Assembly (NCBI GenBank): GCA_904397865.1
Contig: CAJFOS010000011.1
Span: 62,001 to 126,000, forward strand
Length of the DNA stretch: 64,000 nucleotides
From: Candidatus Allochristensenella caecavium
GTDB taxonomy: Bacteria > Bacillota > Clostridia > Christensenellales > QAND01
Reading direction: 5' to 3'
A model generated the notes under the pieces. The model ran no database searches. It was not told the origin of the DNA and saw nothing but the letters and a program-made list of their open reading frames with translations. Both the position numbers and the translations under genes were made by a program. Below, piece by piece: positions 50,909 through 59,739 of the stretch (position 1 is the first letter of the stretch; each line of letters starts with the position of its first letter).

Positions 50909-51721
50909 CTATTCCTGCGCATACCGGGAAAGCAGCAGAATAACCCCCGCCCCCGCTAGCAGTGTCACAATGCAGATGGGAATCTCCCCGCCCTGCGGCA
51001 ACCCGGGAAATACCTGCATGATGGAACCCACCACAAATCCGATAATCAGCATATAGGTGGGGCCCGGTTTTTTCTGCATCGCCCGCTCCAATACGCCAGT
51101 GGTCATAAACGTGCCGGCCAGCACGCCAATTACCAGCGGCAGCAAAAACAGAACGTTCACTTCGTTAATCGCCCTGAGCGTCAAGTCATACATCCCCAGC
51201 ACCAGCAGCATATAGGAGGCGCTGATGCCCGGCAGCACAAGCGCCACTGCAATGACAAACCCTGCAATCAACAGCATTACAAAGTGAAACAGCGAAAACG
51301 TCTGGCTGAATACGAACAGCCCCTCCGGCAGCCGCGCCAGACCCATCACCAGTGCAAATCCAATCACCGCAAAGAGCCAATGCACCGGCTTAATCTTTCC
51401 CTGTTTGCCTGCCTTTTGAATCAGTGTGGGCAAACTGCCGATAATCGCACCCAAAAATAGAAACATCATCGGCATCTCGTATGTCTCCACCACGTACAAA
51501 ATACCCTTGGATAGCAATGCAATGCCCACCAGCGCACCGGCTACAAACTCGCCTAAAAAGATGGCGTTCTTCTTGATATCGCTGCGGAAGGTGCTGATGG
51601 CGTGAATCAGCGCATCATAAATCCCCAGCAAAATCGCCATCGTGCCGCCGCTGACCCCGGGCAACATCATAGACGCGCCTACAAACAGTCCTTTACAAAA
51701 CCGAATCACTGCCGATTTCAT
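50909..51721 (-). CDS. popT: DUF368 family polyprenyl-phosphate translocase
   Basis: A 270-residue membrane protein with about eight TM segments and the family hallmarks KGLFVGASMMLPGVSGGTMA at the start and VALVLPGISASYMLLVLGMY in the repeat-like second half. DUF368 proteins have been assigned the return transport of undecaprenyl phosphate across the membrane, recycling the wall-lipid carrier. AAAGGAG precedes the ATG. It lies 17 nt after the ketopantoate-reductase-like gene, so probably cotranscribed. Confidence 0.87.
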   Translation of the reverse strand: MKSAVIRFCKGLFVGASMMLPGVSGGTMAILLGIYDALIHAISTFRSDIKKNAIFLGEFVAGALVGIALLSKGILYVVETYEMPMMFLFLGAIIGSLPTLIQKAGKQGKIKPVHWLFAVIGFALVMGLARLPEGLFVFSQTFSLFHFVMLLIAGFVIAVALVLPGISASYMLLVLGMYDLTLRAINEVNVLFLLPLVIGVLAGTFMTTGVLERAMQKKPGPTYMLIIGFVVGSIMQVFPGLPQGGEIPICIVTLLAGAGVILLLSRYAQE

Positions 51722-51738
51722 CTTGTCTCCTTTCCGTC

Positions 51739-52764
51739 CTACAGATGCATAAAAGCAGAATCAAATAGATTCTTTTCTTCGATTTTTCTCTCTCCGCGTT
51801 CAATTTGTTTAACCATCTCCGTCAAACGCGCATTAACGGGCGTCTTCACCCCCATCTCCCGTCCTTTGCGGCAGATATAGCCATTGAAATAATCAATTTC
51901 CGTGGGCCGGTTTCGCTCCAGTGACTGCAGGCTTGATGACTTCAAGTCTTTAAATTTCATTCCCACGATTCGAATCATTGTATGCCGGCGCACATCGCTG
52001 AAAAAACCGCTTCCCTGCATCAGTTTTTCATAATCCAGCTTTCCGCCGAACGGCGGTACCTTCAGCTGCATCGCCTTTGCAACCTGTACCGCTTCGCCGA
52101 TAATGGCCAGAAAAATCTTGCGCGCCTGTTTGATTTTCATCATCTCACCCAGCCGCAGGCCGCAGATAGCCCCCAACGATGTGATGCAGGCATTGACGAC
52201 CAACTTGGAATACAATTCGCTGAGGATTGTATCGGAAATTTGAGTCGGCACCACACTTTGCAGCGCCTGCTGCAATGGCTGCAGCGCCCGTGCATCACCG
52301 CCGTCCATACGCCCGATGATAAATTCCCCTTCACTGGTCATCTCCAGTTCGCCCGGCGCGTGCATCGTCGCGCCCCAGCCAATCACACAGCCCACCGTCC
52401 GTTCCCGGCCGACCACCTCTGCCAACGCATCTGTACAGATGCCGTTTTGCATCGATACCACCCACGCACCCGGCCGCAGCTTGTCGCGCATTTGCGCAGC
52501 CGCCTCCGGCATATCATACGCCTTGGTCGCAATCAGGCAGAGGTCGAATGTTCCTTGTAGTTCCTCAATGGCTGCCACAGCAGGAATTTGCACCTGTTTT
52601 TCCCCATGTACACCCGTGATATGCAAACCCCTTTGCTGTGCTAGCTGAGCAATCTCCGCATGCTTACAGACCAGATGCACATCATATCCTGCCTGTTTCA
52701 TATGTGCCGCCGTAATACCGCCAATGGCCCCGGCGCCAATCATTGCAATTCGTAATGCTTCCAT
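51739..52764 (-). CDS. Ketopantoate reductase-family protein
   Basis: A 341-residue NADPH-dependent reductase of the PanE/ApbA family. The Rossmann motif is IGAGAIGG (about 9-16). The catalytic Lys region ELYSKLVVNACITSLGAICG and the C-terminal RPTEIDYFNGYICRKGREMGVKTPVN are conserved. It may make pantoate for coenzyme A, but the family includes paralogues with other 2-oxoacid substrates and no other panto-genes are nearby. AGGAGAGG precedes the ATG. Confidence 0.88.
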   Translation of the reverse strand: MEALRIAMIGAGAIGGITAAHMKQAGYDVHLVCKHAEIAQLAQQRGLHITGVHGEKQVQIPAVAAIEELQGTFDLCLIATKAYDMPEAAAQMRDKLRPGAWVVSMQNGICTDALAEVVGRERTVGCVIGWGATMHAPGELEMTSEGEFIIGRMDGGDARALQPLQQALQSVVPTQISDTILSELYSKLVVNACITSLGAICGLRLGEMMKIKQARKIFLAIIGEAVQVAKAMQLKVPPFGGKLDYEKLMQGSGFFSDVRRHTMIRIVGMKFKDLKSSSLQSLERNRPTEIDYFNGYICRKGREMGVKTPVNARLTEMVKQIERGERKIEEKNLFDSAFMHL

Positions 52765-52908
52765 TCTTTCCCTCTCCTTTCCCTGTATGTTTGTGGAAAT
52801 CTCTGGAATTGGTTTTTATGATAGGCATTTGTTTGCTGCTGTGCAAGCATCTGTTTGTAAACATTTTGTGTCGCGCCCGGCTTCACGGCATCCATCATTG
52901 GCACAATC

Positions 52909-52938
52909 AAAAAAGCAGAGGGGGAATATACCCTCTGC
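52909..52938 (-). terminator. Terminator of the amino-acid importer operon
   Basis: On the minus strand, GCAGAGGG/CCCTCTGC hairpin followed by T6, about 22 nt past the ATPase stop. Confidence 0.9.
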
Positions 52939-52960
52939 TCATTTTCTTCTTTCCGCCGGC

Positions 52961-53710
52961 TCATTCATGGCGAAGCGGCTGTAAAAATGCCTGTGTACGC
53001 GGGTCCTTGGGGTGGTCAAACAACATATCCGGCGGTCCTTGTTCGATGATATTCCCCTCTCCCATCAGCACCATCCGGTCCGCCACCTCGCGCGCAAACC
53101 CCATTTCATGCGTCACAATCACCATCGTCATCTTCCGCAGCGCCAGGTCCTTCATCACCGCCAGCACTTCGCCCGTCAGCTGCGGGTCCAGGGCGCTGGT
53201 GGGTTCGTCAAACAGCAGCACGTCTGGATTCATCATCATCGCCCGTGCAATGGCCACACGCTGTTTCTGCCCGCCGGACAGGTCGTTCGGCATTGCATCC
53301 GCCTTATCCGCGAGCCCTACCATCTGCAGGTGTTCATGTCCGCGGGCACGGGCTGCCTCCTTGGCCTCGCCATTGACATATACAGGCGCATAAATCAGAT
53401 TATCCATTACGCTGATATGTGGAAACAGGTTGAAGCTCTGAAATACCATGCCCATTTTGGCACATACCCGTCGCGCTGTCTTTTCATCCGCATACACGCC
53501 GTCTTTTAGCAAATATTCTCCTTCGATGCAAATGCTGCCCGCCTGCGCCTTTTCCAAATCAATCAGGCAGCGCAGCATCGTGCTCTTGCCCGCACCGGAG
53601 GCGCCAATAATCGCTACGGTTTCACCCTTATCGATGCAAAAATCCACCCCATCGAGCACCAAATCGGTACCATAAGACTTTTTCAGCCCTTTGACTTCAA
53701 TCATCGCCAT
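52961..53710 (-). CDS. Polar amino-acid ABC transporter, ATPase subunit
   Basis: A 249-residue ATPase of the GlnQ/HisP type. Walker A is GASGAGKST (about 36-44), Q-loop FQSFNLFP, signature LSGGQKQR, Walker [13 protein letters not shown] and switch [13 protein letters not shown]. All motifs are intact. The ATG at 53710 follows GGGGGTG. Last gene of the order binding protein - permease - ATPase. The exact amino acid is not deducible. Confidence 0.94.
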   Translation of the reverse strand: MAMIEVKGLKKSYGTDLVLDGVDFCIDKGETVAIIGASGAGKSTMLRCLIDLEKAQAGSICIEGEYLLKDGVYADEKTARRVCAKMGMVFQSFNLFPHISVMDNLIYAPVYVNGEAKEAARARGHEHLQMVGLADKADAMPNDLSGGQKQRVAIARAMMMNPDVLLFDEPTSALDPQLTGEVLAVMKDLALRKMTMVIVTHEMGFAREVADRMVLMGEGNIIEQGPPDMLFDHPKDPRTQAFLQPLRHE

Positions 53711-53722
53711 CGCTGCACCCCC

Positions 53723-54373
53723 TTAAAAACTGTATTTCTTTTCCAGATGTTTGAACAGCGCCGTCAGTCCATAAGTCATTATCAGATACATCCCCGCCGC
53801 TACTACATAAGCGAACGCATTGACATCCCGGTTGACCGCGGCCTTGGTGAAATACAGGATTTCCGTCACGCCGATGGCCGTCACCAGCGCCGTATCTTTG
53901 ACCAGCGTGATGCTCTCATTGCTGATGGCCGGCAAACATACCCGCAGCATCTGGGGAATTACAATCCGGCGAATGGTTTGACTGCGTGAAAAGCCCAGTA
54001 CCTTGGCCGCCTCAAACTGCCCCTTATCCACTGAAAGATAACCGCCGCGGAAAATTTCACAAAAATACACTGCGTAATTCAATACAAACGCAACGCAGGC
54101 CGCTGTAAACCGGTCCATTACCAGGTATTTCCCAATCGTTGGAATAAACGTCAGTCCAAAATAGAAGAAATAGAGCTGCAATAACAGCGGCGTGCCGCGC
54201 AGCAACCAGACCAATACACTTGTCAACGCCTTGGCCAGTCGGTTCTTACCTACGCGCCCAAACATCAATAATAACCCCAACGGCATCGATAGCACAATCG
54301 TAATTGCGAACAGGCCCAGCGTATACTGTAACCCTTCAGATACCGAGGCAACAATTTGCCCTACATAAGCCAT
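53723..54373 (-). CDS. Polar amino-acid ABC transporter, permease subunit
   Basis: A 216-residue permease of the HisM/GlnP type with about five TM segments. It has the N-terminal ITIVLSMPLGLLLMFGR and RGTPLLLQLYFFYFGL, and the EAAKVLGFSRSQTIRRIVIPQ coupling loop that contacts the ATPase. Start ATG 54373 follows AAAGGAG. A single permease gene implies a homodimeric channel. It lies between the binding protein and the ATPase. Confidence 0.94.
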   Translation of the reverse strand: MAYVGQIVASVSEGLQYTLGLFAITIVLSMPLGLLLMFGRVGKNRLAKALTSVLVWLLRGTPLLLQLYFFYFGLTFIPTIGKYLVMDRFTAACVAFVLNYAVYFCEIFRGGYLSVDKGQFEAAKVLGFSRSQTIRRIVIPQMLRVCLPAISNESITLVKDTALVTAIGVTEILYFTKAAVNRDVNAFAYVVAAGMYLIMTYGLTALFKHLEKKYSF

Positions 54374-54402
54374 GCATAAACTCCTTTGAAAAACAGACAA
54401 GA

Positions 54403-54432
54403 GAATGGTGAGAAATTTCTTTCTCACCATTC
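54403..54432 (-). promoter_or_regulatory. Intergenic stem-loop between binding protein and permease
   Basis: GAATGGTGAGAAA (54403-54415) pairs perfectly with TTTCTCACCATTC (54420-54432). The U-tract beyond it is broken, so it is likely a partial terminator or mRNA-stabilising hairpin that keeps the binding protein more abundant than the membrane subunits, as in other ABC importers (inference). Confidence 0.65.
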
Positions 54433-54463
54433 CCGCTCATTGTTTCGTTTCTGAGAAAAGCGA

Positions 54464-55315
54464 TTAATTGTGCGACATAATGTAGTGCCCCACCGCTTCA
54501 TCGACAATAAACGCATCAATCCGGCCGGCCTTCAATTCATTGAAAACGGAGACGTTTTCCTCCAGTTTGGTAATGTCTTCGTCTTTGATTTGTCCGGATG
54601 TATACACTTCGCTGCTCTCCAACGCATCCATTGCGGTCGAGCCGTCCTGTAGCCCAATCTTCTTCCCGGCCAAATCCGCCACCGTCTTGATGTCCGAGCC
54701 TTCCGGCACAATCACAATCTGACGGTTGTTCAGATAGGGTTTTGCAAAATACAACGCCGCCAAGCGCTCATTGTTGATGGAAAGCCCGTTCCACAAGCAA
54801 TCCACTTTTCCGGTCTCCAATTCCATTTCCTTGGCGTTCCAGCTAATGGGTTGGAATTGAACCTCTACGCCCATGCGCTTGCCCACTTCCTTGGCCAAAT
54901 CAATATCAAAACCCACAATCTCGTTGTTTTCATCCCGGAAGCCCATCGGCGGGAAGCTATCGTCCAACCCTACAACCAACGTTCCCTTATCCAGCACCTT
55001 TTGCAGGGAGTCATCGTCCGCAGCGGCTTGTGATTCCTCCAGATAGTCCACATCCTTGAGCAGCATGTCTTCGCCAAACCATTTGGTCGAAATTTCTGCA
55101 CCCGTTCCGTCCGCTATAATGGCGTCTATCTGCTTTTGCACTTCCAATCCAAGCGCGATATCCTCATTGCGGAAACCAACGCCGAATTGCTCCGTGCCGA
55201 CAACTTCATCCAATACCACAAACTTCTTTGCTTCCGTGCCACCGCACCCAGCCATCAGGCTCATACCCAGCGCCAGCGTCAGCACCAGCGTGCCCATTTT
55301 GGCCCATTTTTTCAT
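54464..55315 (-). CDS. Amino-acid binding lipoprotein with circularly permuted type-2 PBP fold
   Basis: A 283-residue exported lipoprotein (lipobox MAGC, Cys24) that supplies the importer. Residues 31-83 (KKFVVLDEVVGTEQFGVGFR onward to ISTKWFGED) carry the segment that normally ends such proteins. An acidic linker (84-103) follows, then from residue 104 the segment that normally begins them (LQKVLDKGTLVVGLDDSFPP, MGFRDENNEIVGFDIDLAKE). The protein stops at VDEAVGHYIMSHN, exactly where KKFVVLDE would continue in an ordinary member. No domain appears missing or duplicated: the order is rotated. It has GAGGGGG before the ATG and a good promoter. It is followed by permease and ATPase. Confidence 0.9.
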   Translation of the reverse strand: MKKWAKMGTLVLTLALGMSLMAGCGGTEAKKFVVLDEVVGTEQFGVGFRNEDIALGLEVQKQIDAIIADGTGAEISTKWFGEDMLLKDVDYLEESQAAADDDSLQKVLDKGTLVVGLDDSFPPMGFRDENNEIVGFDIDLAKEVGKRMGVEVQFQPISWNAKEMELETGKVDCLWNGLSINNERLAALYFAKPYLNNRQIVIVPEGSDIKTVADLAGKKIGLQDGSTAMDALESSEVYTSGQIKDEDITKLEENVSVFNELKAGRIDAFIVDEAVGHYIMSHN

Positions 55316-55360
55316 TTTTATATACCCCCTCGATAAATTGCTTTAGTGAGCTACAGCGTT

Positions 55361-55389
55361 AGTATAGTACAACAATGCCCCGTTGTCTA
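55361..55389 (-). promoter_or_regulatory. Promoter of the amino-acid importer operon
   Basis: Minus-strand TAGACA (55389-55384), 17-bp spacer, TATACT (55366-55361), about 45 nt ahead of the binding-protein ATG. Confidence 0.78.
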
Positions 55390-55506
55390 CCCCTTTTTTT
55401 ATTTCTTTGGTTTTTTACTCTCTTCCCGTTCCGCCTGTTTCGGTGCATGGGTTGCTTCATCTCTTTCCCGGCCCCATCTGCCTGGTTTCCCTTCCATGCC
55501 CTGCAT

Positions 55507-55530
55507 AAAAAAGAGGCGGCAACGCCGCCC
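55507..55530 (-). terminator. Terminator of the second MATE gene
   Basis: Minus-strand GGCGGC-GTT-GCCGCC hairpin followed by C and T6, just past the stop. Confidence 0.85.
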
Positions 55531-55534
55531 CTTC

Positions 55535-56944
55535 CTATTCTTCCACAATCAGTTCTTCCACCGCCTCCAGCGGCATCTCCTCGCTGATTTCCCGTGCATC
55601 CAGGTACTTCAATCTTGTCTTGTATACCCGCTGCAAGATGAAGATGCTCGCCAGCAGTGAAATTACCTCCGCAATCGGCCATGCATACCATACGTATACC
55701 AACCCTAGCTTTGACAGCAGGAAGCCAACCGGCACCAACACAATCAGCTGACGCAGCAAAGAGATAAGCAGGCTTTTCCCGCCCATGCCCACTGCCTGGA
55801 AAATGGACGAGAACATGATACCCGCTGCCGCCGGCAGAAAACATAGGCTAATCAGCCGGAACGCCTTAGGCCCAATTTCCATCATTGCCGGCGATGCGTT
55901 GAAGATATGCAGCATTGCCTCCGGCAACGTCCAGAACAGCACCGTTCCTATCGCCATCACACCCACTGCAATCATCGTTCCATATTTGAGCGCGGACATC
56001 AGCCGGTCTTTTCTGCGCGCGCCATAATTATATCCCATGATAGGCATTACGCCCTGGTTTAAACCGAACACCGGCATAAACACAAACGACTGTAATTTGA
56101 AATATACGCCCAGAACCGACACCGCCGCATCCGAAAACGCAATCAAAATCGCATTCATGCATACGTTGGTCACCGAACCAATGGCCTGCATGATGATGGA
56201 TGGGAACCCCACCGCATAAATCTGCTTGATAACCGGTCCATCGATTTTATATCTTCGGAGCGAAATTTTTACCTGATGTTTTTTGAAAAACACCACGTAC
56301 AGACAGAAACACATTCCCAGTATCTGTCCCAATACCGTGGCCACTGCCGCGCCTTTCACGCCCAGCTTTGGAAAACCGAACAGACCAAATATCATGATGG
56401 GGTCCAGGACGATGTTGGTCACTGCGCCAATCAGCTGGCTGAACATCGGATAGAGCATATTGCCCGTCGCCTGCAGCGTTTTCTCCATGTTCACCTGCAA
56501 AAATGAACCAAAGGAAAAAATCAGTACCACCTGCAGATAATCAATCCCCATTTGCTGAATCTGCGCATCCTGCGTAAACGCCCGCATAAACGGTCCTGCC
56601 GCTACCAATCCCAATATGGCAAATACCAGCCAGCTGAAGATTCCCAGCAGCAACCCCTGCGTCGCCGCACAATTCGCATCCTCCTGCCTCTTCTCCCCCA
56701 GCCGGCGGGAAATCAGGGAATTCAGGCCCACGCCCGTGCCCACCGCTACCGAAATCATCAACATCTGCATCGGGAACGCCAGCGATACGCTGGTCAAGGC
56801 CGCCTCGCCCATCTGGGCAACGAAGAAACTATCCACCACATTGTACATCGCCTGTACCAGCATGGAAAACATCGCCGGCACCGACATCGATAAAATCAAT
56901 TTGAGAATCGGCTGTGTACCCATCTTGTTTTCTTTTTCCATCTT
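55535..56944 (-). CDS. MATE family efflux transporter (second)
   Basis: A 469-residue polytopic exporter with 12 TM segments of the NorM/DinF/VmrA type. The first half has VPAMFSMLVQAMYNVVDSFF then VAQMGEAALTSVSLAFP, and the second half repeats this pattern near FGLNQGVMPIMGYNYGARR. It is only distantly similar to the MATE at 15709. The ATG at 56944 follows AGGAGG; an in-frame reading to 57007 lacks a good ribosome site. No dedicated regulator is adjacent. Confidence 0.93.
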   Translation of the reverse strand, partial: KMEKENKMGTQPILKLILSMSVPAMFSMLVQAMYNVVDSFFVAQMGEAALTSVSLAFPMQMLMISVAVGTGVGLNSLISRRLGEKRQEDANCAATQGLLLGIFSWLVFAILGLVAAGPFMRAFTQDAQIQQMGIDYLQVVLIFSFGSFLQVNMEKTLQATGNMLYPMFSQLIGAVTNIVLDPIMIFGLFGFPKLGVKGAAVATVLGQILGMCFCLYVVFFKKHQVKISLRRYKIDGPVIKQIYAVGFPSIIMQAIGSVTNVCMNAILIAFSDAAVSVLGVYFKLQSFVFMPVFGLNQGVMPIMGYNYGARRKDRLMSALKYGTMIAVGVMAIGTVLFWTLPEAMLHIFNASPAMMEIGPKAFRLISLCFLPAAAGIMFSSIFQAVGMGGKSLLISLLRQLIVLVPVGFLLSKLGLVYVWYAWPIAEVISLLASIFILQRVYKTRLKYLDAREISEEMPLEAVEELIVEE

Positions 56945-57241
56945 GTTCCTCCTCGTTCCCCTTTTCATCTGCAGCACCATGAAAACAAGGCGCTTTTGCA
57001 AGCGCATCGGTCATTCGTCCCACTTTGTCCTTGATTGGTTCATTCCCAAAACGAACATGTCCAAAAAATGTGCAACTACCAAGAAAAAACAGGCTTGTAT
57101 AACTGCGTAATTGCGATTATATCATGCTTTTGTATCCCTGCCTATCCTTTTATGACAATCTTTTTCCCATCAATTTATTTTTTTATTAAAAAAAGCAGTC
57201 CGCATCACCAGCGGGCCGCCATTGCTTTTTTCACCCATCGT
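56945..57241 (-). promoter_or_regulatory. Leader and promoter region of the second MATE gene; CorA terminator
   Basis: 297 bases. Minus-strand TAGGCA (57144-57139), 17 bp, TATAAT (57121-57116) gives a start near 57109 and a leader of about 165 nt. The leader contains a GCGCTT/AAGCGC hairpin (56990-57004) followed by CTTGTTTTC, a weak attenuator-like element. At 57187-57231 lies a hairpin with A7/T6 flanks that terminates the corA transcript arriving from upstream. No gene was found. Confidence 0.55.
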
Positions 57242-58159
57242 TCAAAACCATTTCTTTTTCTTAAATAGATAAAAACACAGTCCTACAACACTGACGCTCA
57301 GCACAATCACCATCGGGTATCCCCATGGCCAATTATATTCGGGCATATTGAAATTCATCCCGTACCAGCCGGCAATCAGCGTCAGCGGCATAAAAATGGC
57401 AGTCAGTACGGTAAACAGCTTCATCGTCGTATTCAGGCTGATGTCCTCCTGCGCCTGGTAAGCTTCGCGCACCTGCGTCACATAATCGCGCAGGTTCAGC
57501 GTATTGCGGTATAACCGGTCCACACGCCCAGTCAGCATGTTAAACCAGCGCGACATCCGGGGGTCCCAATGTCCCCGGTCGTTTTCTTCCATCGTCTCCA
57601 ATATATTGAGCAGTTGTTCATAATACCGTTTATACACGCGCAGCTTTTTACGGAATGCAATAATCTCCTGTACATAATCGTGCCCGCGGTCGGTCATCAG
57701 GCTTTCTTCCAGTTCCTCAATGCGCGATTCCAGCTGTTCAAGCACGATGGAATCGTCATATGTCAACTTATCAAAGAACGTATACAGCAGCCGTTCCACC
57801 GATGCCGCACGCCCTTCCCCAGTATGAAAATCGCGCACCATCCGTTCCACCAAGTCCATCTCCTGCCCGGCAAAAATCAGTACGTCTGCACGCAGGTAAA
57901 TACAGATTCGCTGCGGCCAGGCAGGCATGCCGGGTTCACGCGGAATCTGCAGATAGATGCTGTCAAAGCCGTTTTGCGTATCAAAACGCGCATCGGCATG
58001 CATCGGCGCTTCCTCCAATTGCCTGCCCTGCATCCCCCATGTTGCCAGCCCTTCTTTGAGCGCGGAAAACGGAAGCACGGCCGCATACTGTCCTTGCCCC
58101 ACTCGTACGTCCTTGGCGTCAATCTGCTCGGTCCCCTGTTCGGTTAGCCGATAAATCAT
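57242..58159 (-). CDS. corA: CorA family magnesium/divalent cation channel
   Basis: A 305-residue protein of the CorA family: a large N-terminal cytoplasmic domain with long helices (about 130-240), then two TM segments at the C-terminus with the diagnostic YGMNF at the end of TM1 and a Lys-rich tail (FKKKKWF). It forms a homopentameric Mg2+ (or Co2+) uptake pore. The ATG follows GGGGGGAA. Monocistronic. Confidence 0.93.
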   Translation of the reverse strand: MIYRLTEQGTEQIDAKDVRVGQGQYAAVLPFSALKEGLATWGMQGRQLEEAPMHADARFDTQNGFDSIYLQIPREPGMPAWPQRICIYLRADVLIFAGQEMDLVERMVRDFHTGEGRAASVERLLYTFFDKLTYDDSIVLEQLESRIEELEESLMTDRGHDYVQEIIAFRKKLRVYKRYYEQLLNILETMEENDRGHWDPRMSRWFNMLTGRVDRLYRNTLNLRDYVTQVREAYQAQEDISLNTTMKLFTVLTAIFMPLTLIAGWYGMNFNMPEYNWPWGYPMVIVLSVSVVGLCFYLFKKKKWF

Positions 58160-58371
58160 GGCAGTTCCCCCCTGTTACTGGTTCAGTATATCATGTTCGT
58201 TCCTTCTTTTTTCGTCTTTGTTCCAACTTTTTCCCCAACTCTCGCATCTAATGGGCGGAAAGGAAACACCGCTGAAAAGGATACAGATATTTTACACTTC
58301 GGAAACTCTTTTCCCCGGCGTTTGCGCTATGCTGATTCTACCGCTTGATTTCTCGGAAAGGTTGTGTCCCC

Positions 58372-59229
58372 ATGCATTCCTATCATAAACATCACCGCTC
58401 CTCCCGCCAGCTTCGCCGTACGGCAACGCCGCGCTTCTTCTATTTTTGCTGCTCTCTCGTGCTGATGTTTGCAGGTGTATTTGCATTTTTCTGGCTGCGG
58501 GGCGCGCCGGCCGACGCATTGGCAAGCGCTACACCTTCACCAACCTTTTCCGCCTCCGCCGTACAAACGCCCGTTCCGACGGCGGCCACCCCGACGCCCC
58601 TGCCCACCCATACGCCAAAAGCCAGCGCCACGCAGGCGCCGGCAGGCGACCGTAAGGACGATGCCTTTTTTCACAACGCCGTGTTCATCGGCAACTCTCA
58701 GGTTGAAGGGCTAGCCCTGTTTTCCGGCTTAAAGGACACCACTTATTATGCGTCCAAGGGGTTGACGGTAGACACCATTTTCACCAAGCCGGTCGTCGCC
58801 CAGGCGGATGGGACCTCCATCACCATCATGCAGGCGCTCGAACAGCGCTCCTTTGACCGGATTTATATCATGCTGGGGGCCAATGAACTGGGCTGGGCCT
58901 ATAGCAGCGTGTTTGCCGAACATTACGGCCGCGTTATCGACGCCATCAAACGTCTGCAACCCGATGCGACCATCTATGTGCAGTCCCTGTTTCCCGTAAC
59001 ACAAAAGATTTCGGACAGCCATAGCTATCTAAAAAATAACGCCATCAACACCTATAACACCCTTATTCAGCAGATGGCCCAGGAAAAGGGCATCCAGTAT
59101 TTAAACGTCCGCCAGGCGGTGGAAAACAGCCACGGTGTTCTCCCTGAAGAAGCCTCCACCGATGGCGTGCATCTGAACAAAACCTATTGTATCAAATGGC
59201 TGGATTATATCCGTACACATTCCAAATAG
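58372..59229 (+). CDS. Membrane-anchored SGNH/GDSL-family hydrolase
   Basis: A 285-residue extracytoplasmic enzyme. A basic N-terminus and TM anchor (about 22-44) precede a Thr/Pro/Ala-rich linker (about 50-93) and an SGNH domain with block I FIGNS (nucleophile S109; Asn replaces the Asp of GDS), block III GANE (N172) and block V DGVH (D264, H267). It is probably an esterase or O-acetyl-transfer enzyme acting on cell-wall sugars. The ATG at 58372 follows GGAAAGG. It lies 14 nt before a DUF4358 lipoprotein and close to a SigV/RsiV-type pair. Confidence 0.88.
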   Translation: MHSYHKHHRSSRQLRRTATPRFFYFCCSLVLMFAGVFAFFWLRGAPADALASATPSPTFSASAVQTPVPTAATPTPLPTHTPKASATQAPAGDRKDDAFFHNAVFIGNSQVEGLALFSGLKDTTYYASKGLTVDTIFTKPVVAQADGTSITIMQALEQRSFDRIYIMLGANELGWAYSSVFAEHYGRVIDAIKRLQPDATIYVQSLFPVTQKISDSHSYLKNNAINTYNTLIQQMAQEKGIQYLNVRQAVENSHGVLPEEASTDGVHLNKTYCIKWLDYIRTHSK

Positions 59230-59243
59230 GAGGAACTTGACCG

Positions 59244-59711
59244 ATGAAACAACGTATAACCATCCTGTCTGCCCTTTTATGCGCCGTGCTTTTGACAGCG
59301 GGCTGCGGCGAAACGAAAACCATTTCGCTCTCCGCCTCTTCCATGGCGGATACCCTGCGCGAAAAAGTGGCCTTTACCGACCAACTGGAAAAGGTGGATG
59401 CCGACACCGTCTACGCGCTCTATCCGCTCAACGCGGACCAGGTGGCTGAACAAAGCGTCTATGTCAGCACCGGCGCCACCGCGGAGGAGATTGCCGTCTT
59501 TGCCGGCAAGGATGCCGAAAGCGCCAAGCAGATTGAACAGGCCGTTCAAAAGCGTCTGAAGACGCAAAAGGACGGTTTTGCCGACTATCTCCTCGCCGAA
59601 ATGGACAAGCTGAATCAAGCCGTTGTCGTTACCGAAGGGCAATACGTTATCTTTTGCGTTGCCAACGACGCCGACCAGGTCCGTTCCGTCATCGATTCCT
59701 TCCTGTCCTGA
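59244..59711 (+). CDS. DUF4358 domain lipoprotein
   Basis: A 155-residue exported lipoprotein (lipobox LTAGC, Cys21). The body matches the DUF4358 pattern of many Clostridia: EKVDADTVYALYPLNADQV, then acidic helices and AVVVTEGQYVIFCVANDADQ. Function unknown. AGGAGG precedes the ATG. It is cotranscribed with the SGNH hydrolase gene (14-nt gap), and the sigma-factor gene follows 28 nt later. Confidence 0.87.
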   Translation: MKQRITILSALLCAVLLTAGCGETKTISLSASSMADTLREKVAFTDQLEKVDADTVYALYPLNADQVAEQSVYVSTGATAEEIAVFAGKDAESAKQIEQAVQKRLKTQKDGFADYLLAEMDKLNQAVVVTEGQYVIFCVANDADQVRSVIDSFLS

Positions 59712-59739
59712 TGATTTTTGATGAAAGGTTGCGCTTCCC

